From the NCBI GenBank assembly GCA_045656705.1, contig JAZORR010000043.1, forward strand, positions 1 through 64,000: DNA of 64,000 nt, read 5' to 3'. The position numbers and the translations under genes were made by a program. Below are positions 50,961 through 58,888 of this stretch, in pieces. The notes under the pieces were generated by a model. That model was not told where the DNA came from. It saw only the letters and a list, made by a program, of their open reading frames with translations, and did not search any database. Origin of the DNA: RGIG4576 sp045656705 (GTDB lineage: Bacteria > Bacteroidota > Bacteroidia > Bacteroidales > Muribaculaceae). Positions within the stretch are counted from its first letter, which is position 1. Every line of letters begins with the position of its first letter.

Positions 50961-51617
50961 TTAATCGTTAATAATCTTCCCATCGCTCATACGCAACACC
51001 CTATCGGCATCAGCGGCCAAAGAGTCGTCGTGAGTAACTATAACAAAAGTTTGCTTCATTTCGTCGCGTAAACGGAAGAAAAGTTTATGCAATTCTTGTC
51101 GGTTTTGCGAGTCGAGACTCCCCGATGGTTCATCGGCAAGCACCACCGAAGGTCGATTGATGAGAGCTCGTGCCACAGCCACACGCTGACATTCACCACC
51201 CGAAAGTTGGGAAGGTTTATGTTCCAATCTCGCTCCAAGTCCCAAGAATTCAAGTAATTCTTTGGCTCTCGATTCGGCATCTTTCTGCTTAGCCCCACCG
51301 ATAAGAGCCGGCATCATCACATTTTCGAGCATCGTAAATTCTGGCAACAATTGGTGAAACTGAAACACAAATCCGATGTGCTGATTGCGAAAACGAGCCA
51401 ATTCATTCCCTTTCAAGGAAAACACATCTTTGCCATCGTAAAGCACTTGTCCACTATCGGGAGAGTCGAGAGTACCAACAATCTGCAAAAGCGTGGTTTT
51501 ACCAGCGCCACTTGCACCCACAATAGTCACAAGTTCGCCGTCGGGAATATTCACGCTCACATCATTCAGCACCTGAAGCGTGCCATAAGTCTTATTTATG
51601 TTTCTAATTTCAATCAT
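50961..51617 (-). CDS. lolD: LolD-type lipoprotein-releasing ABC ATPase
   Basis: A 218-residue ATPase of the MacB/LolD group. Walker A GASGAGKTT, the Q-loop in FVFQFHQLLPEFTMLENVMMPAL (typical of LolD/FtsE), signature LSGGECQR, Walker B VVLADEPSGSLD, and the H-loop VTHDDSLA. It should drive release of lipoproteins or another mechanotransmission process; its membrane partner (LolC/E or MacB type) is not in this window. A -7 box TATCTTTG (51624-51631, minus) lies just upstream. Confidence 0.85.
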   Translation of the reverse strand: MIEIRNINKTYGTLQVLNDVSVNIPDGELVTIVGASGAGKTTLLQIVGTLDSPDSGQVLYDGKDVFSLKGNELARFRNQHIGFVFQFHQLLPEFTMLENVMMPALIGGAKQKDAESRAKELLEFLGLGARLEHKPSQLSGGECQRVAVARALINRPSVVLADEPSGSLDSQNRQELHKLFFRLRDEMKQTFVIVTHDDSLAADADRVLRMSDGKIIND

Positions 51618-51623
51618 CTACTG

Positions 51624-51631
51624 CAAAGATA
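51624..51631 (-). promoter_or_regulatory. lolD promoter -7 box
   Basis: Minus-strand TATCTTTG, 6 bp before the start codon, which implies a very short leader or a leaderless transcript. Confidence 0.4.
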
Positions 51632-51823
51632 ATACAAATTTCGTGCCGAAAATCCATTTTATGCCACAAAAAGGGAGTTAAACAGAGGAAAATTCATAAA
51701 TTCTACAAATTTAGTCTACTTTAGATTCGTTTTAGGTGCTTTGGAGTTTTTATTTGGAATTATTTTGCCTATTTACAAAATAATTATTAAGTTTGTGGTC
51801 GAATTATACAATAAATCTACAAC

Positions 51824-52858
51824 ATGGCATTAATCATACCTAAGAAATATAAGCAAAAGCTATTACCCGAAACTACCGAAATAGCTATCAAGAAAATCAA
51901 GGAATTGTTTCAAGAGAAATTGTCGCGTCGCTTGAATTTGCGTCGTGTCACAGCACCTCTATTTGTACTCACTGGTACGGGTATCAACGACGACCTTAAC
52001 GGTGTGGAAAATGCAGTATCATTCCCTATAACTTGCATGGGCAACCGTCAAGCCGAAGTGGTGCATTCACTCGCGAAATGGAAACGCATGAAACTTGGCG
52101 CTTACGACATTCCTGCGGGCTACGGATTGTATACCGATATGAATGCAATCAGAGCATGCGAAGACCTTGACAACCTACACTCACTATATGTGGACCAATG
52201 GGACTGGGAACGCTCGATAAAAGCATCGGATCGAAATATAGATTATTTAAAGGATACCGTAAAGAACATTTACAGTGCTTTACGCGAAACTGAATATAGC
52301 ATTTACGAGGAATTTCCTCACATCACACCTCGCTTGCCCGAAGAAATCACCTTCATTCACGCACAGGAATTGCTTGATATGTATCCACATCTTTCGTCGA
52401 AAGAGCGAGAAATAGAGGCTACTAAGAAATATGGAGCAATCTTCTTGATAGGTATCGGCGCACCATTGAGCAACGGAGAACCTCACGATGGTCGTGCTCC
52501 CGACTATGATGACTGGATTACTCCAAATAGCGATGGATATCAAGGTCTGAATGGCGACATACTTGTGTGGGACGATATACTTAACACTGCGATAGAATTG
52601 TCGTCGATGGGTATTCGCGTAAGTCCACAATCACTTATGCTTCAACTTGAGGCACGCAATTGCACCGAACGCAAGGAACTCACCTTCCACCGTGCATTGC
52701 TCAACAACGAACTTCCACTATCGATAGGTGGTGGTATAGGTCAAAGTCGCTTGTGTATGTTCTTACTACAAAAGGCGCACATCGGCGAAGTGCAAGCGAG
52801 CATCTGGCCCGAAGAACAAGTGGAAATCTGTCGCCAACACGGAATCTACATTGTATAA
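51824..52858 (+). CDS. asnA: Aspartate-ammonia ligase (asparagine synthetase A)
   Basis: Ammonia-dependent asparagine synthetase, 344 residues, related to class II aaRS. It begins MALIIPKKYKQKLLPETTEIAIKKIKELFQEKLSRRLNLRRVTAPLFV and shows PITCMGNRQAEVVHSLAKWKRMKL, RSIKASDRNIDYLKDTV-like segments and a class II motif 3 in LPLSIGGGIGQSRLCMFLL. Length is normal. It stands alone, without a clear promoter box in the 200 bp upstream. Confidence 0.94.
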   Translation: MALIIPKKYKQKLLPETTEIAIKKIKELFQEKLSRRLNLRRVTAPLFVLTGTGINDDLNGVENAVSFPITCMGNRQAEVVHSLAKWKRMKLGAYDIPAGYGLYTDMNAIRACEDLDNLHSLYVDQWDWERSIKASDRNIDYLKDTVKNIYSALRETEYSIYEEFPHITPRLPEEITFIHAQELLDMYPHLSSKEREIEATKKYGAIFLIGIGAPLSNGEPHDGRAPDYDDWITPNSDGYQGLNGDILVWDDILNTAIELSSMGIRVSPQSLMLQLEARNCTERKELTFHRALLNNELPLSIGGGIGQSRLCMFLLQKAHIGEVQASIWPEEQVEICRQHGIYIV

Positions 52859-52945
52859 TAGAGAGTCGTGAGGAGTTATAAAATGTAGGATTATATATTT
52901 TTTGGTAAAGAAAATCACTTTTTTGATAAAAAATGTGCGAAAAAT

Positions 52946-52976
52946 TTTGCAGATTCAAAAATTCTTCCTACCTTTG
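52946..52976 (+). promoter_or_regulatory. tRNA-Asp promoter
   Basis: TTTG (52946-52949), 19 bp, TACCTTTG (52969-52976): full consensus, 43 bp before the tRNA. Confidence 0.8.
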
Positions 52977-53018
52977 CACTCGCAATCTTGAAAAGAGTTC
53001 AAGATAAAAACATTTAAA

Positions 53019-53092
53019 GGTGCGTTAGTTCAGTTGGTTAGAATACATGCCTGTCACGCATGGGGTCACGGGTTCGAGTCCCGTACGCACCG
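53019..53092 (+). tRNA. tRNA-Asp (GTC)
   Basis: A 74-nt cloverleaf: acceptor GGTGCGT/ACGCACC, anticodon stem CATGC/GCATG with loop CTGTCAC (anticodon GTC), T-arm ACGGG-TTCGAGT-CCCGT, discriminator G as expected for Asp. CCA is not encoded. Confidence 0.95.
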
Positions 53093-53097
53093 CAAGA

Positions 53098-53123
53098 AGC
53101 CTTGAAGAAATTCAAGGCTTTTT
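53098..53123 (+). terminator. Terminator after tRNA-Asp
   Basis: The stem AGCCTTGAA/TTCAAGGCT with a GAAA-type loop is followed by TTTTTTG. Confidence 0.9.
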
Positions 53124-53165
53124 TGTTTTCTCTAATGATAATTCCCACAAATTCACAAATCAAAT

Positions 53166-53552
53166 ATGCTAAAGTCAATATTATTAGTAGGTTTGGGAAG
53201 TGCTAGCGGAGGTATAGCACGATTCCTTATCAGCAAATACACACACCATATAATCTCTCTACCATTTCCACTCGGCACAATAGTGGTGAATGTATTAGGA
53301 TGCTTTATTATAGGACTAATCTACAGCCTCATAAGCAAGAATTCACTTACAGGTGAAAACATGCATCTATTACTCGCCACCGGATTCTGTGGAGGATTTA
53401 CTACATTCTCAAGTTTTATTCACGAAAATTACTCAATGATAGAACGAGGTCACATTTTAGAATGTGCCATCTACACAGGATTGAGCATAGTATTAGGAAT
53501 ATCAGCCCTATATCTTGCAATATACATAGTGCGAAACATGCTCAACATATAG
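53166..53552 (+). CDS. crcB: Fluoride efflux channel CrcB/Fluc
   Basis: A 128-residue membrane protein with four helices. Family marks: GLGSASGGIARFLIS at the N-terminus, GTIVVNVLGCFIIGL, and the TGFCGGFTTFSSF loop with the pore phenylalanines and the central Na+ site. It exports fluoride as a dual-topology dimer. No fluoride riboswitch is visible: only 42 bp separate the gene from the tRNA-Asp terminator. Confidence 0.92.
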   Translation: MLKSILLVGLGSASGGIARFLISKYTHHIISLPFPLGTIVVNVLGCFIIGLIYSLISKNSLTGENMHLLLATGFCGGFTTFSSFIHENYSMIERGHILECAIYTGLSIVLGISALYLAIYIVRNMLNI

Positions 53553-53610
53553 AAGTTCGCTAAATTTATATAAATCATCATAATGTAATTTATAGAACAC
53601 CACTATAACA

Positions 53611-53642
53611 TTTGTGCATACGATTTATTTAAAGTACCTTTG
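53611..53642 (+). promoter_or_regulatory. Promoter of the FKBP gene
   Basis: TTTG (53611-53614), 20 bp, TACCTTTG (53635-53642): full consensus. Confidence 0.8.
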
Positions 53643-53687
53643 CATAGAATTTAACAAAGAATATTAACAAAAAAGATTATACAGAAA

Positions 53688-54248
53688 ATGGAAACAATCA
53701 AACCAGGTAAATACATCGAGCTTGCTTACGATGTGTTTGAAGTAGATAAGAAAGAAGATGCTCTAATGATGAAGTTCACTCCAGAGCACCCTGACAAATT
53801 TATCGTGGGAGTGGAAAAGGATATCCTTCCTGAATTTGAAAAGAGATTGCAAGGCTTGAAGCCAGGAGATGATTTCGATATGACATTCGAGCCAAAAGAT
53901 GCATTCGGCGAACATTCAGAAGAATATGTAATGGACCTTGACAAGACTATCTTCTGCAACGAAGAAGGCGAATTTGATAGCAAGATGGTGTATGTGGGCA
54001 ATGTGCTTCCAATGATGACAGAAGATGGTTACCGCGTGCATGGTATCGTATTGAACGTAGGCGAAGAAAAGGTAACTCTTGACTTCAACCACCCACTTGC
54101 AGGCAAAACTGTACGCTACACAGGTAAAGTGCTTGTAGTGCGCGATGCTACTGCCGAAGATATGCAACCTCAACACTCATGCGGTGGTTGCAGCTGTGGT
54201 CACGACTCATGTGGCGACAACTGTGGTGGCTGCGAAGGTTGCCACTAA
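53688..54248 (+). CDS. FKBP-type peptidyl-prolyl isomerase, SlyD-like, with Cys/His tail
   Basis: A 186-residue cytoplasmic PPIase/chaperone with an FKBP domain interrupted by an IF (insert) domain, as in SlyD: GKYIELAYDVFEVDKKEDALMMKF, LPEFEKRLQGLKPGDDFDMTFEPKDAFGEHSEEYV, VTLDFNHPLAGKTVRYTGKVLVV. The last 30 residues are rich in Cys, Gly and His (HSCGGCSCGHDSCGDNCGGCEGC), a metal-binding tail like that of E. coli SlyD, which serves nickel handling. The tail is unusually rich in cysteine. It has its own promoter and terminator. Confidence 0.88.
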   Translation: METIKPGKYIELAYDVFEVDKKEDALMMKFTPEHPDKFIVGVEKDILPEFEKRLQGLKPGDDFDMTFEPKDAFGEHSEEYVMDLDKTIFCNEEGEFDSKMVYVGNVLPMMTEDGYRVHGIVLNVGEEKVTLDFNHPLAGKTVRYTGKVLVVRDATAEDMQPQHSCGGCSCGHDSCGDNCGGCEGCH

Positions 54249-54296
54249 TCCTCAATGAGGCAAAAAGAAAGCCTTTAAAGGTTAAAATAACTTAAA

Positions 54297-54328
54297 AACC
54301 AAATATTCTCCAAGCAGAGTATTTGGTT
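54297..54328 (+). terminator. Terminator after the FKBP gene, overlapping the next promoter
   Basis: The stem AACCAAATA/TATTTGGTT with extra inner pairs is followed by TTATTTTT. Its 3' arm contains the TTTG (54322-54325) that serves as -33 box of the following promoter. Confidence 0.8.
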
Positions 54329-54352
54329 TTATTTTTAATGGTAGTATATTTG
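54322..54352 (+). promoter_or_regulatory. Promoter of a candidate small RNA
   Basis: TTTG (54322-54325), 19 bp, TATATTTG (54345-54352): full consensus. No coding frame starts behind it before the next terminator. Confidence 0.7.
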
Positions 54353-54355
54353 CTA

Positions 54356-54431
54356 TGTGTTTTTCATAGTATTAAAATAAGATTAAGGTTTCAAACAGAT
54401 TTCGTAGTGATACGAGGTCTGTTTTGTTTTT
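54356..54431 (+). ncRNA. Candidate small RNA of about 76 nt
   Basis: The unit starts at a full promoter and ends at an intrinsic terminator-like hairpin (arms AAACAGA..TCGTA / TACGA..TCTGTTT, 54393-54424) with a following GTTTTGTTTTT. A small hairpin CTATG/CATAG lies at the 5' end. No ORF of useful length is inside. The thioredoxin gene downstream has its own full promoter (54476-54507), so this unit is not simply its leader. No known RNA family is recognised. Confidence 0.5.
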
Positions 54432-54475
54432 GTAGATATTATAAATTACATCTATCACACCATACAATAAATCAA

Positions 54476-54507
54476 TTTGACAAACGACATTTCACGCATT
54501 AACTTTG
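54476..54507 (+). promoter_or_regulatory. Thioredoxin gene promoter
   Basis: TTTG (54476-54479), 20 bp, TAACTTTG (54500-54507): full consensus, 33 bp before the ATG at 54540. It excludes the longer reading frame from 54477. Confidence 0.8.
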
Positions 54508-54539
54508 CAACAAAAACAATAACAAACGACAATACAATT

Positions 54540-54899
54540 ATGGCAACAATACATTTAAGCAAAGCTGGTTTTCTAAGACGCGTGAATAACTTTGAACAAA
54601 ATCCTAACGAATGGAAATTCTTAGGAGACAAACCTGCACTTATCGACTTTCACGCCAAATGGTGTGGCCCATGCAAAACCATCTCACCCATCATCGACCA
54701 ACTTGCCGATGAATACGACGGCAAAGTAGATATTTACAAAGTGGATGTAGATAGCGAACCAGAACTATCTAATTATTTCGGTATTCGCTCGGTGCCAACA
54801 CTTGTGTTTATCCCACTCGGCGCAGAGCCACAAATAGTAGCAGGAGCCTATCCAAAGCAAGAAATAGCTCATGCAATAGATACGGTATTACTGAAATAA
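54540..54899 (+). CDS. Thioredoxin
   Basis: A 119-residue thioredoxin-fold protein with the active site KWCGPC (about 41-46), preceded by ALIDFHA and followed by VDIYKVDVDSEPELSNYFGIRSVPTLVFIP, with the cis-proline after SV. It lacks a signal peptide and should be a cytoplasmic disulfide reductase. The start at ATG 54540 follows the promoter and gives the expected length, with an extra 15-residue N-terminal segment compared with E. coli TrxA. Confidence 0.92.
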   Translation: MATIHLSKAGFLRRVNNFEQNPNEWKFLGDKPALIDFHAKWCGPCKTISPIIDQLADEYDGKVDIYKVDVDSEPELSNYFGIRSVPTLVFIPLGAEPQIVAGAYPKQEIAHAIDTVLLK

Positions 54900-54951
54900 A
54901 TTTCTAAACAGAATTTCTTCAAATTTGATAATAAAAGAAATGTTATTAGAA

Positions 54952-55800
54952 TCATTGCTCAAATTCTATCATTGAAGCACAATCATAGCCTTCATTATAG
55001 AGTTTGAGCAATTTATTTGTGTCTCGTTCCATACGCCCCACCACAATAGGTTTTTCAGGACGAATAACAGTGATTTCATCTCGATCTTCGAGCATTTCCA
55101 CGAGCTCCATTTGTTCGTTATACATCTTATTGCGAGCAGTAATCGCCTTACGAAGTTTAGGATATTTGCGATACATAAACGGAGGTACAAAACTCATCTT
55201 ATCGGGTTTTCGATATCCACGATTGCGAGTAAGCACTACTACATTATTGTCGAAACCTAAAGAGCGAGCACGAAGCAAAGGAATAGAATCGGCAATACCA
55301 CCATCGAGCATAGGTTTACCATCGACATAGGCAATCGGACACACAAAAGGCAAACTACTCGAAGCCTTTACAATATCAATGATTCTCTCTGGGGAATCCT
55401 TTTCATCATAATAGCACGCCTCACCAGTGTCGCAACTTGTTGTGACCATCTCATATCGTTCGGAGCACTGCGCATAACTATCGTAGTGATAAGGTATTAT
55501 CTCATTGGGGAAAGTGTGAAACAGCAAATCAAAATCCATTATATTACCCTTCGTGAGCAAATGCTTAAATCCGATATATTGATATTTTTCGAGCAAATCA
55601 ATATTACTATACTTAGCACGGCCTCGCTGCCCCGACATATAAGACAAGCCATTGCAAGCACCAGCACTCACACCTATAGTATAAGGGAAGCGAATTCCCC
55701 TATCCATAAAGTTGTCGAGCACTCCACAAGTGAACACACCACGCATACCACCACCTTCAAGCACAAGTCCCGAATGGCCGTCTAAAATCACTTTTCTCAT
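54952..55800 (-). CDS. Patatin-like phospholipase
   Basis: A 282-residue acyl hydrolase of the patatin family. The oxyanion loop is LEGGGMRGVF, the nucleophile elbow is IGVSAGACNG (Ser about 46), and the catalytic Asp is in the MLDGGIADSIPL motif (Asp about 167). The C-terminal 60 residues (ITVIRPEKPIVVGRMERDTNKLLKLYNEGY) match the DUF6363-type tail of bacterial patatins. It lacks a signal peptide. Probably a cytoplasmic lipase on membrane or storage lipids. A -7 box TATCTTTG is at 55831-55838 (minus). Confidence 0.88.
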   Translation of the reverse strand: MRKVILDGHSGLVLEGGGMRGVFTCGVLDNFMDRGIRFPYTIGVSAGACNGLSYMSGQRGRAKYSNIDLLEKYQYIGFKHLLTKGNIMDFDLLFHTFPNEIIPYHYDSYAQCSERYEMVTTSCDTGEACYYDEKDSPERIIDIVKASSSLPFVCPIAYVDGKPMLDGGIADSIPLLRARSLGFDNNVVVLTRNRGYRKPDKMSFVPPFMYRKYPKLRKAITARNKMYNEQMELVEMLEDRDEITVIRPEKPIVVGRMERDTNKLLKLYNEGYDCASMIEFEQ

Positions 55801-56201
55801 TTACAGATAATTTCAATTCAGATTTTCGTTCAAAGATAAGAATTATTTGTGGGATTTTATAAGCAAATGGCAGGAAATTACAGAAGTCATACTACACTAA
55901 AAAAGAACGATGTTTCCCAACAGCGTTCCCTCTTTAAATCTACAATCTATAAAAACATATATATTTCTACTCTACTTTTATGACGAATCACTCGCCATTC
56001 TACTTTTACTACTCAAATTTAAGCACTTAAATAAGACTAACCAAATTTATTTACAACTATTTTTTGCACAAATACACCAATTTTATGCAACTATCTAAAA
56101 TTCAAGCAATTGCAATTTTATGTTTAAAAACATAATCTTTAAACAAATTCAAAATATTTCATTTTCTCGCTAAATCCAGAAAAAAATAGTAATTTTGTGC
56201 T
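55801..56201. other. AT-rich intergenic stretch
   Basis: About 400 bp without a convincing gene. It holds the patatin -7 box (minus, 55831-55838), a weak hairpin GAACG/CGTTC near 55908-55932 without a U-tract, and the plus-strand -7 box TAATTTTG (56190-56197) for the DUF4250 gene. The 62-codon plus frame at 55910-56098 looks random. Confidence 0.5.
56190..56197 (+). promoter_or_regulatory. Promoter -7 box for DUF4250-miaA
   Basis: TAATTTTG, only 5 bp before the first ATG of the DUF4250 gene (56202), so the transcript would be nearly leaderless or would use the second ATG (56205). Confidence 0.45.
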
Positions 56202-56390
56202 ATGATGGAGAAAAATGTTTTACCCGAAGACCCTTTTATGTTGCTAAGTTTTGTGAATATGAAGTTGCGTGACCAATACGACAACCTTGATTCGCTATGC
56301 GATGATATGAACATCAATCGTGCCGAACTTGAGGAAAAACTCGCAGCAGCTGGATTTGAATACAATCAGACACAAAACAAATTCTGGTAA
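56202..56390 (+). CDS. DUF4250 protein
   Basis: A 62-residue protein: LPEDPFMLLSFVNMKLRDQYDNLDSLCDDMNINRAELEEKLAAAGFEYNQTQNKFW. This is the whole DUF4250 pattern, including the FxMLLSxVNxKLRD start and the tryptophan end. It looks like a small helical protein with an HTH-like second half. Function unknown. It is 19 bp upstream of miaA on the same strand and probably cotranscribed. Confidence 0.85.
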   Translation: MMEKNVLPEDPFMLLSFVNMKLRDQYDNLDSLCDDMNINRAELEEKLAAAGFEYNQTQNKFW

Positions 56391-56409
56391 TACTCATTCC
56401 AAATTCCGT

Positions 56410-57303
56410 ATGACTCAAAAGACTCTCATCGTAATCACTGGCCCCACTGGAATAGGCAAAACCGACACAGCCATAAAGGTGGCTCAAGCTCTCGGCACAG
56501 AAATAATCTCAGCCGACTCACGCCAAATTTATCGCAATCTTCCTATTGGTACTGCAGCACCCACAAAAGAAGAACTGAGTGCTGTGAAGCATCATTTTGT
56601 GGCTATGCTCAACCACGACCAATACTATAGTGCCGCCCAATTTGAAAGCGATGTAATGACATTACTTCCAAGTCTATTTGAGAAATATGATTATGTGGTG
56701 ATGTGTGGTGGATCGATGATGTATATCGATGCTGTGTGCAACGGCATAGACGACATCCCTACCGTAAGCGACGAAGTGCGCACCGAAGCCTATCGTATAC
56801 TCAAAGATGAAGGCATAGAAGAAGTGGCACGCCACGTGCAAGAAGTGGATCCAGAATATTATGCTATTGCCGACAAGCAAAACGCAAAGCGCCTTGTACA
56901 TGCACTTGAGATATATATGCAATCGGGCAAACCATTCTCATCGTTCAGAACAGGAACAAAGAAACAGCGTCCGTTTCGCATACTCAAATTTGGCTTAAAT
57001 ATGCCTCGCGAAGAACTATTTGCACGCATCAATATGCGAGTGGACAAGATGATGGAATTAGGACTGGAAGAGGAAGCACGCAACGTGATGCATCTTCGCC
57101 ATCTCAATTCACTCAACACTGTAGGTTACAAAGAAATGTTTGCATATTTCGACGGCACAATGGACTTCATCACTGCACGCGAGCGACTAAAGAAAAACAC
57201 CCGCGTATATGCCAAAAAGCAACTCACCTGGCACGCAAAAGATGCCGACATCATAACATTACACCCATCGACAGCCGTCGAGGAAATACTTAAGAGAATT
57301 TAA
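56410..57303 (+). CDS. miaA: tRNA dimethylallyltransferase
   Basis: Adds the isopentenyl group to A37 of tRNAs reading UNN codons. The P-loop is GPTGIGKT at the N-terminus; SADSRQIYRNLPIGTAAPT, CGGSMMYIDAVCNGID and NTVGYKEMFAYFDG are the family motifs. 297 residues. The start at ATG 56410 gives the canonical N-terminus; the longer frame from 56320 overlaps the DUF4250 gene and is rejected. Confidence 0.94.
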   Translation: MTQKTLIVITGPTGIGKTDTAIKVAQALGTEIISADSRQIYRNLPIGTAAPTKEELSAVKHHFVAMLNHDQYYSAAQFESDVMTLLPSLFEKYDYVVMCGGSMMYIDAVCNGIDDIPTVSDEVRTEAYRILKDEGIEEVARHVQEVDPEYYAIADKQNAKRLVHALEIYMQSGKPFSSFRTGTKKQRPFRILKFGLNMPREELFARINMRVDKMMELGLEEEARNVMHLRHLNSLNTVGYKEMFAYFDGTMDFITARERLKKNTRVYAKKQLTWHAKDADIITLHPSTAVEEILKRI

Positions 57304-57325
57304 GAAGCTAACACAGATAATGGAA

Positions 57326-58657
57326 TTAATATCCATATCGGCGGCGATAACATAGGAACATTGCTATAGCAACCACAATACCCAATAGCTGAGCCACTAC
57401 TATCGATACCCAAATACCATCGAGCCCCATCACAAGAGGCAACAATAACACTGCACCACACTCAAACACAAATATACGGGTGAAAGATAGGAATGCCGAT
57501 ACAAATCCATTGTTGAGTGCGGTGAAGAATGCCGAAGAATATATATTCAAACCCACCACCAAGAACGATAGCGAATACAGCACAAACGCTCGATAAGTGA
57601 GAGCATAAAGTTCCTCATCATAACCCACAAATACTTGTGACAAAGGACAAGCAAGAGCCACGGCCAATAGAGTGACAAACAAACCCATAAGAGAAAGCAA
57701 CAACACACTTTTTCGCAACACACTTTTCAGTTCACCACTATTTTTAGCACCATAATGAAAACTTACAATAGGAGAAGTACCAATTGCATACCCTATAAAC
57801 ACCGACAAGAAAATGAAATAAGTGTACATTATCACGCCATATGCAGCCACACCATTTTCGCCTATATATTTCATTAACTGAAAATTATACAGCATACACA
57901 CAAGCGATAGAGATAAATTTGTCACCATCTCCGACGAGCCATTAGTGCAAGCCCTCATCAAAGCCTTTCCATCGTAACGAAAACAAGTGAGTTTGAGCAA
58001 ACTACTATTTTTTTGACCGAAATACACCAAAGGTATAACACCTCCCACACACTGACTTATAGCAGTGGCATAAGCAGCACCTTCAAGCCCCCAACGAAAC
58101 ACCACAATAAACACATAATCAAGCACAATATTAGCCAATCCAGCTATCACAGTCACTTTCAATCCCATTGCAGGTTTCTCGGCTGTTACCCAAAACGACT
58201 GAAATGCATATTGTAGCACAAACATTGGCAACGAAATGAGCAGAATATTGGCATACCTAACGCAATAGTCGAGCATAGTACCTTCAGCACCAAGCCATTC
58301 TGCTACCAAAGGCACACATACCACCCCCACCAATGCAAGCACTATTCCCATTGTCGTGAGTAAGTACACAAGCATAGAAAATAATGAATTGGCACGTTCG
58401 CGATTTCCCTCACCGAGCACTTTAGCCACCAACGCACTGCCACCAGTGCCAAGCATAAAACCCACCACACCGAGCATTTGCAAAAAAGGCATAATGAGAT
58501 TAAGAGCCGCAAACGGAGTTTTGCCTACAAAATTAGAGACAAAAATACCATCTACCACGCAATAGATAGAAGTAAAAATCATCATCACCACCGAAGGCAA
58601 TGTAAAACGGATGAGTTTCTTATATGTAAAATGTTCGGATAACTGAATTTCTGCCAT
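57326..58657 (-). CDS. MATE-family efflux transporter
   Basis: A 443-residue inner-membrane antiporter of the multidrug and toxin extrusion family with 12 helices in two halves. It begins MAEIQLSEHFTYKKLIRFTLPSVVMMIFTSIYCVVDGIFVSNFVG, the usual start, with GTGGSALVAKVLGEGN in the first half and GYAIGTSPIVSFHYGAKN in the second. Substrate not known. The start at ATG 58657 is preferred over the frame's first codon at 58687. It is convergent with miaA. Confidence 0.88.
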   Translation of the reverse strand: MAEIQLSEHFTYKKLIRFTLPSVVMMIFTSIYCVVDGIFVSNFVGKTPFAALNLIMPFLQMLGVVGFMLGTGGSALVAKVLGEGNRERANSLFSMLVYLLTTMGIVLALVGVVCVPLVAEWLGAEGTMLDYCVRYANILLISLPMFVLQYAFQSFWVTAEKPAMGLKVTVIAGLANIVLDYVFIVVFRWGLEGAAYATAISQCVGGVIPLVYFGQKNSSLLKLTCFRYDGKALMRACTNGSSEMVTNLSLSLVCMLYNFQLMKYIGENGVAAYGVIMYTYFIFLSVFIGYAIGTSPIVSFHYGAKNSGELKSVLRKSVLLLSLMGLFVTLLAVALACPLSQVFVGYDEELYALTYRAFVLYSLSFLVVGLNIYSSAFFTALNNGFVSAFLSFTRIFVFECGAVLLLPLVMGLDGIWVSIVVAQLLGIVVAIAMFLCYRRRYGY

Positions 58658-58755
58658 TTCTACGATAAATCTGCTTTGAGCATACAAAGGTATAACATCA
58701 CAAGATTATAATCAAGATTATTCCCATACAAGGCAATTATTTCATCGTTTTTTCG

Positions 58756-58763
58756 TATCTTTG
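58756..58763 (+). promoter_or_regulatory. suf operon promoter -7 box
   Basis: TATCTTTG, which would give a leader of about 122 nt before sufB. The -33 box is not clear. No Fe-S regulator site is recognised. Confidence 0.45.
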
Positions 58764-58888
58764 CCAATTAATACAAAAGCAATCAGAAAACCTAAGTTTT
58801 GACAGATTGTTTTTAAAAAAACAAGGCAAAAAGTTACGACTAATTTGCCAATAAAAAACAAAACAAGAAAAGAAATTACGACTGAACA

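Noticed and set aside
53124..53165. Fluoride riboswitch upstream of crcB
   Set aside because: The 42-bp gap after the tRNA-Asp terminator is too short and shows no pseudoknot-like structure.
55910..56098. 62-codon plus-strand frame in the AT-rich gap
   Set aside because: Composition and residues look random, and there is no ribosome-binding site or promoter at a fitting distance.
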